Of a stretch of 52,465 nucleotides of DNA, positions 7,356 through 15,274 are shown piece by piece; positions within the stretch are counted from its first letter, which is position 1, and each line of letters begins with the position of its first letter. The notes beneath the pieces are model-generated. The model was not told where the DNA came from. It did no database searches and saw only the letters and a program-made list of their open reading frames with translations. The translations under genes and the position numbers were made by a program. This DNA is from Hyphomonas sp. 34-62-18 (GTDB taxonomy: Bacteria; Pseudomonadota; Alphaproteobacteria; Caulobacterales; Hyphomonadaceae): NCBI RefSeq assembly GCF_002282565.1, contig NZ_NCJT01000001.1:1-52465 (forward strand). Reading direction: 5' to 3'.

Positions 7356-8921
7356 ATGCCAGGCGCGGCGAAGACATCGGGCAAGCGGACACGCGGAAGC
7401 CAGCGTGCAGCACAGGCCAATCCGCCTCCGATGCGCGCGCTCGATCTGTTCAGCGCGGCGGCGGGCGGTTGGTCGCTCGGCCTGCATCGTGCGGGCTTCA
7501 TCACCGTGGCCGCCTGCGAGATCGTCGAGTGGCGTCGCATCCTCTACGCGGAGAATAATCCCCATGTCAGACTCTACGAGGACGTGTGCGCCCTCACGGC
7601 AGCTCGACTTGTTTCCGATCTCGGTTTCCTCCCAGACATCATCGTCGGCAGCCCGCCGTGCCAGGACATCAGCAGCGCCAATACCAAAGGCAAGGGGATC
7701 GAAGGCGAGCGGTCGGGCCTCTACCTCGAAGCCGTCCGCCTTGTCGGAGATTGCCGCCCTCGCTGGTTCGCTTTTGAGAACAGCGCTAATCTCCGAACTC
7801 GCGGCGCTGACCGGCTGCTCGATGCGCTGGAAGCGCTCGGCTACGCCTGCGAACCGTGCGTGGTGGGTGCTGGCGATGTCGGCGCCAATCACGTCCGCAA
7901 GCGGTCCTGGCTCATCGGCTACGACCCCGGCCAGCTTGTCGACGCCCGTATCACAATCGCAGCACGGCGGCATCCGCATGGAAGGCGGATCCGGCACCCG
8001 GAAGGCGATGAAGGAATCGGGCCTGTTCGACCTGTTCCGCGCGGGGAAACTGCCGACGCCGATGGCGACGGACGGGATGAAGGACGGCACGGGCGGGGGA
8101 GCGGGATCGACATATCCGCTGCGCATGATCCTCGCCACGCCGCGAAAATCGGACGCAGATCGGGGCGGCCGGGGCGACGTGTTGAGCCAGTTGCAGGGGC
8201 ACGCCAGCCGACATGCGGGCATGATGGGGACACCGACAGCAAATGCGGCACCGCGGGGAAGCGTGCTTCGCAAGGTGAAGGGCCGGATGACTTCCGATCA
8301 GGACGATTTCGACCGGGCGCCGACGATAAGCGAAGTGCTGCATTTCGACAGCCTGGACCCGTCCTATGGGATGATGCCGACGCCGGTGAAGCCGAACGGC
8401 GGGCGTCGTTTGCGTCGTCAGGAGATCGAGACGGGCAAGAGGACAAACGGCGCGAAGGCGCAGATCGACACGCCGAACCTGCTGCGTCATGCGGCGGAAA
8501 TCCTGCCGACACCGACGAAGCGCGACAGCCGCATGGACGGATGGAGCCCGGCCTACGACCGGCGGAAATCCCCGACCATGGACGCGGTGATGGACGGCGC
8601 GATGACGGATCGGGCGCCGGACAAATGGGCGGGAGCGAGAGCATTGGCGGCGATGCTCAGGAGCCATGGGCTGACTGGAACGGCGGCCTTGCCCATCACC
8701 TATGGCTGGATGATGGGCTTTCCCCCTGGCTGGCTGGCACGCGCATTGCGCTCGGCAGTCGCAAAGGGACTTCTGCTGCCAGCCTGATCGTCGAAGCCTT
8801 CGGCGACGCCGTTCTCCCGCAAATCCCCGAAGCCATTGGCCGTGCGATCCTGCGCACCGAAACGGCGCTTGCAATAGCCTATGCGCGGCCGGCATTCGTC
8901 GTGATCGGACGCCGCGCATGA
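7356..8921 (+). CDS. DNA (cytosine-5) methyltransferase, middle third frame-conflicted
   Basis: 521 residues. C5-methyltransferase motifs are clear to about residue 190: DLFSAAAGG (motif I, 30-38), GSPPCQDIS with nucleophile Cys102 (motif IV), FENSANL (motif VI, with ENS instead of ENV) and VRKRSWLIG (motif VIII). The end, EAFGDAVLPQIPEAIGRAI, resembles motif X. Between about 7940 and 8780 this frame gives low-complexity Arg/Gly/Asp sequence, while the +1 frame has the codon bias and MTase-like motifs. Either two compensating frameshifts replaced the target-recognition region or the true product uses both frames. The start has GGAG about 9 nt upstream. It lies between traF and the relaxase operon. 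Confidence 0.7.
   Translation: MPGAAKTSGKRTRGSQRAAQANPPPMRALDLFSAAAGGWSLGLHRAGFITVAACEIVEWRRILYAENNPHVRLYEDVCALTAARLVSDLGFLPDIIVGSPPCQDISSANTKGKGIEGERSGLYLEAVRLVGDCRPRWFAFENSANLRTRGADRLLDALEALGYACEPCVVGAGDVGANHVRKRSWLIGYDPGQLVDARITIAARRHPHGRRIRHPEGDEGIGPVRPVPRGETADADGDGRDEGRHGRGSGIDISAAHDPRHAAKIGRRSGRPGRRVEPVAGARQPTCGHDGDTDSKCGTAGKRASQGEGPDDFRSGRFRPGADDKRSAAFRQPGPVLWDDADAGEAERRASFASSGDRDGQEDKRREGADRHAEPAASCGGNPADTDEARQPHGRMEPGLRPAEIPDHGRGDGRRDDGSGAGQMGGSESIGGDAQEPWADWNGGLAHHLWLDDGLSPWLAGTRIALGSRKGTSAASLIVEAFGDAVLPQIPEAIGRAILRTETALAIAYARPAFVVIGRRA
7978..8787 (+). CDS. Overlapping +1-frame segment resembling the target-recognition part of cytosine methyltransferases
   Basis: 269 codons from an ATG at 7978, overlapping the gene above in another frame. 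Third positions are overwhelmingly G or C, as in neighbouring genes. The product has LPTPMATDGMKDG, MGTPTANAAP, MMPTPVKPNGG and ILPTPTKRDSR, PTP units typical of phage and mobile-element cytosine methyltransferases. Near the end it has YGWMMGFPPGW, matching their WLMGFPxGW motif. The ribosome site is weak. I read it as the genuine coding frame of the middle of the methyltransferase rather than a separate gene, but independent translation is not excluded. Confidence 0.5.
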   Translation: MEGGSGTRKAMKESGLFDLFRAGKLPTPMATDGMKDGTGGGAGSTYPLRMILATPRKSDADRGGRGDVLSQLQGHASRHAGMMGTPTANAAPRGSVLRKVKGRMTSDQDDFDRAPTISEVLHFDSLDPSYGMMPTPVKPNGGRRLRRQEIETGKRTNGAKAQIDTPNLLRHAAEILPTPTKRDSRMDGWSPAYDRRKSPTMDAVMDGAMTDRAPDKWAGARALAAMLRSHGLTGTAALPITYGWMMGFPPGWLARALRSAVAKGLLLPA

Positions 8922-9070
8922 CACGCGTGGCGGTTTCCGCGAAGCTCCGTGGTGCCCTGCTTCATCGCGCCGGTGCGCACATGCGCGCGCCCGATCGAGG
9001 GCGCTTCATCCTGGCGCGGACCAACGCGCTGGACGGCGCAGCGCGCGCGCGTTTCCGTACAGATCGTTGA
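8918..9070 (+). CDS. Small basic hypothetical protein, translationally coupled
   Basis: 50 residues, starting ATGACACGCG inside the stop region of the methyltransferase gene (ATGA overlap). It is Arg/Ala-rich (MRAPDRGRFILARTNALDG), with coding-like third positions in its first half and no recognised domain. Its stop overlaps a TTG that can start the next small ORF. Position between methyltransferase and relaxase suggests an accessory mobilization protein, but nothing in the sequence proves it. Confidence 0.4.
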   Translation: MTRVAVSAKLRGALLHRAGAHMRAPDRGRFILARTNALDGAARARFRTDR

Positions 9071-9279
9071 AGGATTGCAGAGCGATGCAGTCGGCGGCAA
9101 GGATTTGCAAGGCACAGGCAGGCGGACCCGGCAGGGCAAGATTAAAGCTGCGGCACCACGCTTCGCGTAGTGCCTTGTCTGCACATCTTTTTTCGAGCGC
9201 CCTTTGCACAGCTATGTGGCGCTCGCGATTCCGCGAATGCCTTGAAATCAAACGCAATCACCTGGCGCCAGCATCATGA
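9067..9279 (+). CDS. Possible small basic protein ahead of the relaxase
   Basis: 70 residues from a TTG at 9067 that overlaps the previous stop; an ATG at 9085 is an alternative. Its own stop overlaps the relaxase start by 4 bp. It is Arg/Ala/Cys-rich (MQSAARICKAQAGGPG) with no known domain, and codon preference is weaker than in neighbours. The chain of overlaps on both sides is the main argument for it. It may instead be leader sequence of the relaxase gene. Confidence 0.3.
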   Translation: MKDCRAMQSAARICKAQAGGPGRARLKLRHHASRSALSAHLFSSALCTAMWRSRFRECLEIKRNHLAPAS

Positions 9280-11189
9280 GCGACGATGATGACGTCACAC
9301 CGCACCTTGGCCGCATCGGCGACAAGGGAAAAGCGGGCGGCCGGCGCGCGAGCACGCAGCTTAGACGCGCTGTGGCGCGTCAGGGAAGAGGCGGAAAGGC
9401 ATCGGCCTTCACCGGCGCGCGCTATGGCAAGGGCGGAGCGGCGACGACAAAAGCCAGAGCGACCCATCATCTTCAGCGTCACCGGATGCGCCGTGTCATT
9501 GTGAAGGTCCATATCGCAAAGCCCGGCAAATCGGGCGTCCGAGTCTTCGGTGAACATCTGCGCTACATCCAGCGCGACGGCGTTGATCGCAACGGCAAAG
9601 GCGGGGAGATGTACGACCGGGACAGCGAGGGGATCAGCCGCCAGGACATTCTCGAACGCAGCGAGAATGATCCGCATCAGTTCCGCCTTATCGTGTCGGC
9701 CGAGGACGGCATGGCGCTGGGCGACCTGAAGCCGATGGTGCGCGAGCTGATGGAGCAGATGGAACGCGATCTTGGGCGGCGGCTCGATTGGGTGGCCGTG
9801 GACCACTACAACACCGGCCATCCGCACACGCATATCGTCATTCGCGGGCGCGACCTGCGGATGAAGGATGTCGTCATCGCAAAGGACTATCTGACGCGGG
9901 GCATCCGGGAGGCGGCGGAGGATATTGTCACTGCGCGCCTTGGCCCGCGCCGCGATCTCGAAATCATGGCGTCCCGCCAGCGCGAAGTAGATCAGGACCG
10001 CATGACCGCCATCGACCGGGCGCTTGAGCGGAGCGCGGTCGATGGCGTGGTGCGCATAGATCCCGCCCGGTCGGAGGTCGCCCGGTTTGAACGCCATCTG
10101 AAGCTCGCGCGGCTCCGGCATCTGGAGCTGCTGCACCTTGCCCGGAAAACCGGCCCCGACACCTGGACCATGCGCGCCGGCTGGACGGAAAGCTTGAAGG
10201 CGATGGCGCGGCGCGGCGACATCGTGCGCTCGATCGCCCACATACGGGGCAGGGAAGCGGAAAATGTTCTGCTCGCGGAGTCGCTGGCGCCCGGCGCACC
10301 GCCGATCACAGGCACCGTTGCGAATTACGGACCCGAGGACGAGCTGCGCGATACGCGCTTCCTGCTGGTGGAGGATTTTGACGGCCGGATATGGCATGTG
10401 CCGTCCGCAGCGGTGGACCCGGCGAATGCACCTCGAATGGGCGCTGTAGTCGAGGTGCGCAAGGGCGAGGCAACGCCGAAGCGTTCCGATCGGACGATTG
10501 CCGGAATCGCGGAGCGCACCGGCGGCGTGTGGTCCGAAGCCATGCACGCCGAAATCGATCCGGGCTCGACGGCGGAATACAGGCTCGCGCACAAACGCCG
10601 CCTCGAAGCGTTGCGCCGCGTGGGTATCGTGGAGCGGCTGCGGGATGGCACCTGGCAGGTGCCGGAAAACTATCTCGAACAGGTCATCGCCCACGAAGCG
10701 CAGCGCGGCGGCGGGCTGAGGGTGAAAACGCTCTCATGGATGCCGCTGGATCAGCAGCAGGTGGCGCACGCGGACACTTGGCTCGACGGCACCCAGGCGG
10801 CGGGCGACAGGCTGACGGGCATGCGCGCGGCGCGCACGGCATTTCTGCGGGCGGAGGGGGTGATCGCTCAGGAAGAAAAAGTGCTCACCGATGCGCAGCG
10901 CGCGGCACTCCGGCAAAAGGAGTTGCAGCGCGCTCTCAACGCCCATATGGCGCGGACGGGGAGGGCGGTCGCTCAGCTCGAAATGGGTGAGCGGTTTGAG
11001 GGCAAACTCGAAGGGATTCTTGATCTGGCCCAGGGCCGCATGGCGATTGTCGGCAATGAGAGAGCCTTCGCCTTGGTGCCCTGGCGCGACAATCTCGGAC
11101 GGCAGATCGGGCGCGAGATGGCGATCGAGCGGACCACGCGAGGGATTGGCTGGACGATCGGAAGAACGCACGCACGCGGAATAAATTGA
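9276..11189 (+). CDS. VirD2-type relaxase with C-terminal DUF3363
   Basis: 637 residues. The N-terminus is Arg/Gly-rich and basic. The relaxase core runs about 70-200: FGEHLRYIQRDGVDRNGKGG (conserved patch with a putative catalytic Tyr), HQFRLIVSAEDG, and the metal-binding histidine motif DHYNTGHPHTHIVIRG. The long C-terminal part matches the DUF3363 architecture of alphaproteobacterial island relaxases (ARKTGPDTWTMRAGW, GRIWHVPSAA, VKTLSWMPLDQQQVAHADTW). It should nick one strand at oriT, stay covalently bound and be passed to TraG. The order TraF-relaxase-TraG-CopG is the usual one, interrupted here by the STAND cargo. Confidence 0.9.
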   Translation: MSDDDDVTPHLGRIGDKGKAGGRRASTQLRRAVARQGRGGKASAFTGARYGKGGAATTKARATHHLQRHRMRRVIVKVHIAKPGKSGVRVFGEHLRYIQRDGVDRNGKGGEMYDRDSEGISRQDILERSENDPHQFRLIVSAEDGMALGDLKPMVRELMEQMERDLGRRLDWVAVDHYNTGHPHTHIVIRGRDLRMKDVVIAKDYLTRGIREAAEDIVTARLGPRRDLEIMASRQREVDQDRMTAIDRALERSAVDGVVRIDPARSEVARFERHLKLARLRHLELLHLARKTGPDTWTMRAGWTESLKAMARRGDIVRSIAHIRGREAENVLLAESLAPGAPPITGTVANYGPEDELRDTRFLLVEDFDGRIWHVPSAAVDPANAPRMGAVVEVRKGEATPKRSDRTIAGIAERTGGVWSEAMHAEIDPGSTAEYRLAHKRRLEALRRVGIVERLRDGTWQVPENYLEQVIAHEAQRGGGLRVKTLSWMPLDQQQVAHADTWLDGTQAAGDRLTGMRAARTAFLRAEGVIAQEEKVLTDAQRAALRQKELQRALNAHMARTGRAVAQLEMGERFEGKLEGILDLAQGRMAIVGNERAFALVPWRDNLGRQIGREMAIERTTRGIGWTIGRTHARGIN

Positions 11190-11506
11190 TATGCGGCTCT
11201 ATCGGAAGCGCCTTGGCTTCAGCGACCGTACGATAACATCGGGCAGCCGAGTGGCGCTGCACGATAGCATTGTGCGGTCCAAGTGAATCTGCCGCAGGCC
11301 TACTATTTCCGGCATAATCGGGAAGGGGCAAAGCCACTGCTCAATAATTGTCCCTCGGGCGGCGATTGGCCCTGAAATGTCGGTCGCGAGTTTGGTTTGA
11401 ACGGCAGGATTGAGCGCACTTCAGGCCGCTGCGCTACGCGTCCGTGCTTCCCGTCACCGGCAGCCTGTGCTTATCTGCACGTAGCGTCCGCGGGGGGGGG
11501 GAGCGT
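11190..11506. other. Relaxase-STAND spacer
   Basis: This 317-bp gap holds only a possible 31-codon ORF starting 2 nt after the relaxase stop (11191-11286, MRLYRKRLGFSDRT), which may be leftover coding sequence. It ends in the G10 tract before the STAND gene. No promoter could be placed. It may mark the left junction of the inserted cargo. Confidence 0.4.
11492..11501 (+). repeat. Run of ten G within the ribosome-binding region
   Basis: Ten consecutive G (11492-11501) are followed by AGCGT and then the ATG at 11507. The tract supplies the Shine-Dalgarno sequence, so slippage would change the spacing between ribosome site and start. Confidence 0.8.
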
Positions 11507-14254
11507 ATGGGCGTTCTATTCATCAGCCATTCGAGCCAGGACAATGATCAGGCGATCAAGGTCCGTGATTGGCTCAGATCGAACGGGTGGGGCGAGGTGT
11601 TTCTTGACCTAGACCCAGCCCATGGACTTGCGCCAGGTCAGCGGTGGCAAGAAGAACTGAAACGCGCCGGCGAGAATTGCGCTGCCGTTGTCGTGCTGGT
11701 TTCTCCGAATTGGGTGGCGTCGCGCTGGTGCCAGACCGAGTTTCTAGTCGCCGATCAGCTCAGCAAGCGCATCTTCCCCGTCTTGATCGCGCCGACCTCG
11801 TTCGACGATCTGCCGTTTGAGCTGAAGGCCAAATTCCAGCTTGCCGACATTTCGATGCCGGAAAAGGAAACCGAAGGTTTTCAATCGCTGGCGATCGGCC
11901 TCAAACGCGCCGGGCTTGATCCCAAGAGCTTCGATTGGCCACCGCCGAACGAACCCAACCGATCCGTCTATCGCGGCCTGCAAGCGCTCGACGTGCAGGA
12001 TTCCGCGATCTTCTTCGGCCGTGACGCGCATATTACGCGCGGCCTCGACGAATTGCGCCGGCTGCGCGACGGCGCGCCGCAACGAATTCTGGTCATCCTC
12101 GGCGCCTCAGGCGCGGGAAAGTCGTCGTTTCTGCGCGCAGGTCTCATCGCGCGCTTGAAACGCGATGAAGAAAACTTTTTAGTGCTGCCCATCGCGCGAC
12201 CAGAGCGGGCGGCGCTGAGCGGCGCTCAAGGCTTGAACGCGAGTGTGTCGGCGGCGCTGGGGCGTAGCACAACACTGAACGGCGCGGCTGATTTGGCCCA
12301 AGCCTTAGCTGATCTGCGCAAGCCCGTGATGGAACGGCTGACGCGCAATGCCGAAGCGGCGCGGGAAACCTATGCCGCCAAGCCGCCGACCATCATTCTT
12401 CCGATAGATCAGGCGGAGGAATTGTTCGACGCGGAGAACACTGAGCGCGCTACGTTCCGCGACATGGTCGCCGGTGCTATCGCCCAAGACGGCAATGCGC
12501 TGATCGTCGCGACCATCCGTACCGACTCCTATGAGGGCCTGCAGAAAGGCTGGCTCCCCGACAGCCAGGCGATTTTGACCTTGCCGCCCATTTCTGCGGG
12601 CTCATTCCAGCAGATCATCGAAGCTCCGGCCCGCTTGGCGACGCCGCCGCTTACAATTGAGCCCGCGCTGACGCAGCAATTGCTGGCTGATCTCTCCGCC
12701 GCCGATGCGTTACCCTTGCTGGCGTTCACGCTGGAGCGTTTGCAGACACAAAATGGTCAGGACGGCAAGCTTTCACTCGCGGACTATCGCGACAAGGACA
12801 AGCTCAACGGTATTGAGGGTGCGATCCAATCGGCGGTGAACGCGGTGCTGGGAGCGCAACCTAGCAAGGATAAACTCGCCCTGGCGCGGCGTCTGTTCGT
12901 ACCGGCGCTGGTGCAGGTGGATCAGGATGGCGTGAAACGCCGCGTGGCACGGCGCGCTGATCTCCCTGCAGACACGCACGCTCTGGCCGATCAATTCATC
13001 ACGCAGCGTCTGCTGGTCAGTGACGAAGGAAAGATCGAGGTGGCTCATGAAGCCATTCTGCGCCAGTGGCCGGCGCTGGCTGGCTGGATTGCTGAGGAGC
13101 GCAGCGCACTGGTGACGCTCGACGGGGTGCGCGCCGCGGCGCGTGACTGGAGAGCGCGTTGCTACGAAGCGGAATACTCTGAGAAAAAATCGCGCCAAAG
13201 GCCTGACGAGGGGAGTTGGCTTCTGCATCGCAGCGAGCGGCTCAAGGATGCCCAAAAGATTGCAGCGCGCAGCGATTTCGCGGTAGCGGTCGATGACGAC
13301 ATCCGCGCTTATCTCACCGCCTGCCGCCGGGCTGAGCGGCGCGCAGCTGCCGGCCGGCTGCGCATGCAGGTGCTGGCGGGCATCTTGGCGCTGATGGTGT
13401 TGGGGGTCGGTTACGCCTACACGCAGCGCGACACTCTAGAGCCGTTGTGGGCCAGTTGGACCAAATACCGGCCGTATGTCGTACCCAGTGGCACGCTACT
13501 CTCAGCAACTCCCGGAACGACGTTCCAGGATTGCCAGCGCGGTTCAGCTGGCTGCCCCGTTATGGTGGTCATCCCAAGGGGAGTATTCCTCATGGGTTCG
13601 GAGCAGGGCGACAGAGATGCCCGACCAGATGAGATGCCGCTGCATTCCGTGGAGGTCGCGAGTTTTGCGGTCTCGGAACGAGAGATTACAGTAGACGAGT
13701 GGCGTAGCTGTGTTAGCGCAGGCGCTTGTGCGACGAATTCGACCCTTCAAAGCGACGGCCGTGCCCCTGTTTCGCTCGTGTCATGGGAAGATGCGCGCGA
13801 CTACGCAGATTGGCTCTCGCAGATGACCGGTGAGAGCTACCGACTCTTGAACGAACCCGAATGGGAATATGTCGCACGCGCCAGTCCCGAGCACGACGTG
13901 CGCACACGATTTAGTTGGGGCGACGACGATCCATCGTGCGACTTTCGGGCGGCGAATGGTGCTTCGTTTGCAGGATGCGAACTGGAAGGCCCCCTCCCTA
14001 CTGGCTCATTTCGTTCAAACGCCTTCGGTGTTTACGATATGCACGGCAACGTTTTTGAGTGGACACAAGATTGCTTCCGAAATTACGCCACACAACTGGC
14101 GGATGCTGAAAATCCATGCGAGCGCGTTGTCCGCGGCGGCGCCTGGGACTTTCAAGCTCGTGACCTTCGAGCGGCGTTCCGGTACGGTTTCGACCAGAGA
14201 GTGAGAATGAGGATTATCGGCCTGAGAGTGGCGCGGTCGCTCCACCCCGACTAG
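11507..14254 (+). CDS. TIR-STAND NTPase with transmembrane segment and FGE-sulfatase-type domain (putative anti-phage protein)
   Basis: 915 residues. An N-terminal TIR domain (about 1-130) begins MGVLFISHSSQDND and has the putative catalytic Glu78 in SRWCQTEF. A STAND (nSTAND1-like) module follows: FFGRDAHITRGLDELRRL, the P-loop GASGAGKSS (about 199-207), IILPIDQAEELFD (about 296-308) and VAHEAILRQWPALAGWI. After a membrane span (about 621-639) comes an FGE/SUMF1-type domain (about 684-911) with VVIPRGVFLMGSE, LLNEPEWEYVARA, FGVYDMHGNVFEWTQD and VRGGAWDFQ. TIR domains in bacterial defence consume NAD+; STAND proteins switch on ligand sensing. The periplasmic or membrane FGE-like domain may be the sensor (inference). 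It is convergent with the next gene, sharing a CTAG stop. Confidence 0.85.
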   Translation: MGVLFISHSSQDNDQAIKVRDWLRSNGWGEVFLDLDPAHGLAPGQRWQEELKRAGENCAAVVVLVSPNWVASRWCQTEFLVADQLSKRIFPVLIAPTSFDDLPFELKAKFQLADISMPEKETEGFQSLAIGLKRAGLDPKSFDWPPPNEPNRSVYRGLQALDVQDSAIFFGRDAHITRGLDELRRLRDGAPQRILVILGASGAGKSSFLRAGLIARLKRDEENFLVLPIARPERAALSGAQGLNASVSAALGRSTTLNGAADLAQALADLRKPVMERLTRNAEAARETYAAKPPTIILPIDQAEELFDAENTERATFRDMVAGAIAQDGNALIVATIRTDSYEGLQKGWLPDSQAILTLPPISAGSFQQIIEAPARLATPPLTIEPALTQQLLADLSAADALPLLAFTLERLQTQNGQDGKLSLADYRDKDKLNGIEGAIQSAVNAVLGAQPSKDKLALARRLFVPALVQVDQDGVKRRVARRADLPADTHALADQFITQRLLVSDEGKIEVAHEAILRQWPALAGWIAEERSALVTLDGVRAAARDWRARCYEAEYSEKKSRQRPDEGSWLLHRSERLKDAQKIAARSDFAVAVDDDIRAYLTACRRAERRAAAGRLRMQVLAGILALMVLGVGYAYTQRDTLEPLWASWTKYRPYVVPSGTLLSATPGTTFQDCQRGSAGCPVMVVIPRGVFLMGSEQGDRDARPDEMPLHSVEVASFAVSEREITVDEWRSCVSAGACATNSTLQSDGRAPVSLVSWEDARDYADWLSQMTGESYRLLNEPEWEYVARASPEHDVRTRFSWGDDDPSCDFRAANGASFAGCELEGPLPTGSFRSNAFGVYDMHGNVFEWTQDCFRNYATQLADAENPCERVVRGGAWDFQARDLRAAFRYGFDQRVRMRIIGLRVARSLHPD

Positions 14255-15003
14255 GGCATGAGAATCATGCAGGCTCGGATATCTAGGTTTGCAAAGCCTC
14301 GCTCAAAGCTAAGATGATTTGTCTGAGCTGAACCATCCATTGAGTTGGCGCGCTCGTTGTAGGCAGCCACGGTGGCCATGAACTCACCTGGGCTGAACAC
14401 TCCAATTTCTGTAGCGTACGCGCCCCAGACACCGGTTAGGCACTCCGCTCGGTCGCGTGTGGAAGAACTGTACTCCATAGGAGCGTGCGCGACGTCTGCG
14501 AAGGCGAGAGACCCTGATTGGTTCAATACATGAAACGCCGTGGCGCGTACCATCAGCAAAGCTGGCACAGCATCTGTGTCTGCAAGAGTGCCGCGCCATG
14601 CTTCCATCAACGCTGTCGGATCAACATAGATTTGTTGATCTGTTGCACAATACGTTGGTTCGGTGGGGCGGATAATGACCCCGCACCCTGTTGAGACGCC
14701 CCCGTCGAATGCGACTGTTAGCGGCGGCGCGTAGTCACCGCTAACTGATTGTCTGACAGCCGCCTTCCAATGGTCTTCTGTTAGTCCAAGAACTGCCTGA
14801 AGGACGTGCGTCTGCACGGTGCGCCGTGTCTCCAGAGAACGTTTGCGCTCGGCCAAGAGATCATTCGAATACGCTTGAGGGAACCTGATTGAAGATGAGG
14901 ATGCCAGGATGCCCCGATGATGCGCAAGGAACGTGACGCCAGTCGCCAACGCGATGGCGAAAGCACCGAGCATCAATGCCGCTCTCAATGCGCGACCAGA
15001 CAT
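14251..15003 (-). CDS. YpfJ-like (putative neutral zinc metallopeptidase family) protein lacking HExxH
   Basis: 250 residues, starting at the ATG at 15003 behind GGGAGG. An N-terminal membrane segment (about 8-27) anchors it. The rest follows the YpfJ/PF04228 pattern: VAFDGGVSTGCGVI, TYCATDQQIYVDP, then RAECLTGVWGAYA in place of the usual ADCLAGVW, and a C-terminal LSFERGFANLD. Where the family has the zinc-binding HExGH helix this protein reads VRATAFHVLNQ (about 152-162), so it is predicted to be catalytically dead. It faces the TIR-STAND gene tail to tail with overlapping stop codons (CTAG, 14251-14254), suggesting co-inheritance. It may bind a ligand or partner instead of cutting protein. 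Confidence 0.65.
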   Translation of the reverse strand: MSGRALRAALMLGAFAIALATGVTFLAHHRGILASSSSIRFPQAYSNDLLAERKRSLETRRTVQTHVLQAVLGLTEDHWKAAVRQSVSGDYAPPLTVAFDGGVSTGCGVIIRPTEPTYCATDQQIYVDPTALMEAWRGTLADTDAVPALLMVRATAFHVLNQSGSLAFADVAHAPMEYSSSTRDRAECLTGVWGAYATEIGVFSPGEFMATVAAYNERANSMDGSAQTNHLSFERGFANLDIRACMILMP

Positions 15004-15144
15004 CCGACCTCCCACAATAATTCTATCTTACAGCCATGCTGATCCGAATGTAATGGGCTACTAAAGGCTGCGCGCCCAGCGGAGATTTGGTTGATCCGCT
15101 TTTCGGGACGGCAGGTGCCTCCGTTCTAGCCGTGTGAGGAAGCG

Positions 15145-15245
15145 GCAACGTCTGTTTTCGAGTGCCGCGTGACTTTGCACTGCGTTGCTGTTTTTTGCAG
15201 GACTTCCAACTAGCCTTGATTTGTCCGTACCCCGATCCTGCCCGC
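15145..15245 (+). other. oriT: Candidate origin of transfer upstream of traG
   Basis: GATCCTGCCCG at about 15233-15243 matches the RP4 nic core ATCCTG/CCCG except for the base before A. About 45 bp upstream is a nested inverted repeat: GCAACG (15145-15150) with CGTTGC (15183-15188), enclosing AGTGC (15161-15165) with GCACT (15177-15181). Placement next to the coupling-protein gene and after the relaxase gene fits, but an 11-base match is weak evidence alone. Confidence 0.3.
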
Positions 15246-15274
15246 TGCTCTTTACCTTGCCCGCAGGACTATCG

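Noticed and set aside
7173-8273. Minus-strand frame opposite traF and the cytosine methyltransferase
   Set aside because: High GC leaves many open frames; no domain, and both plus-strand genes are well supported.
9258-10694. 478-residue minus-strand frame opposite the relaxase
   Set aside because: Shadow of the relaxase gene, which has clear catalytic motifs.
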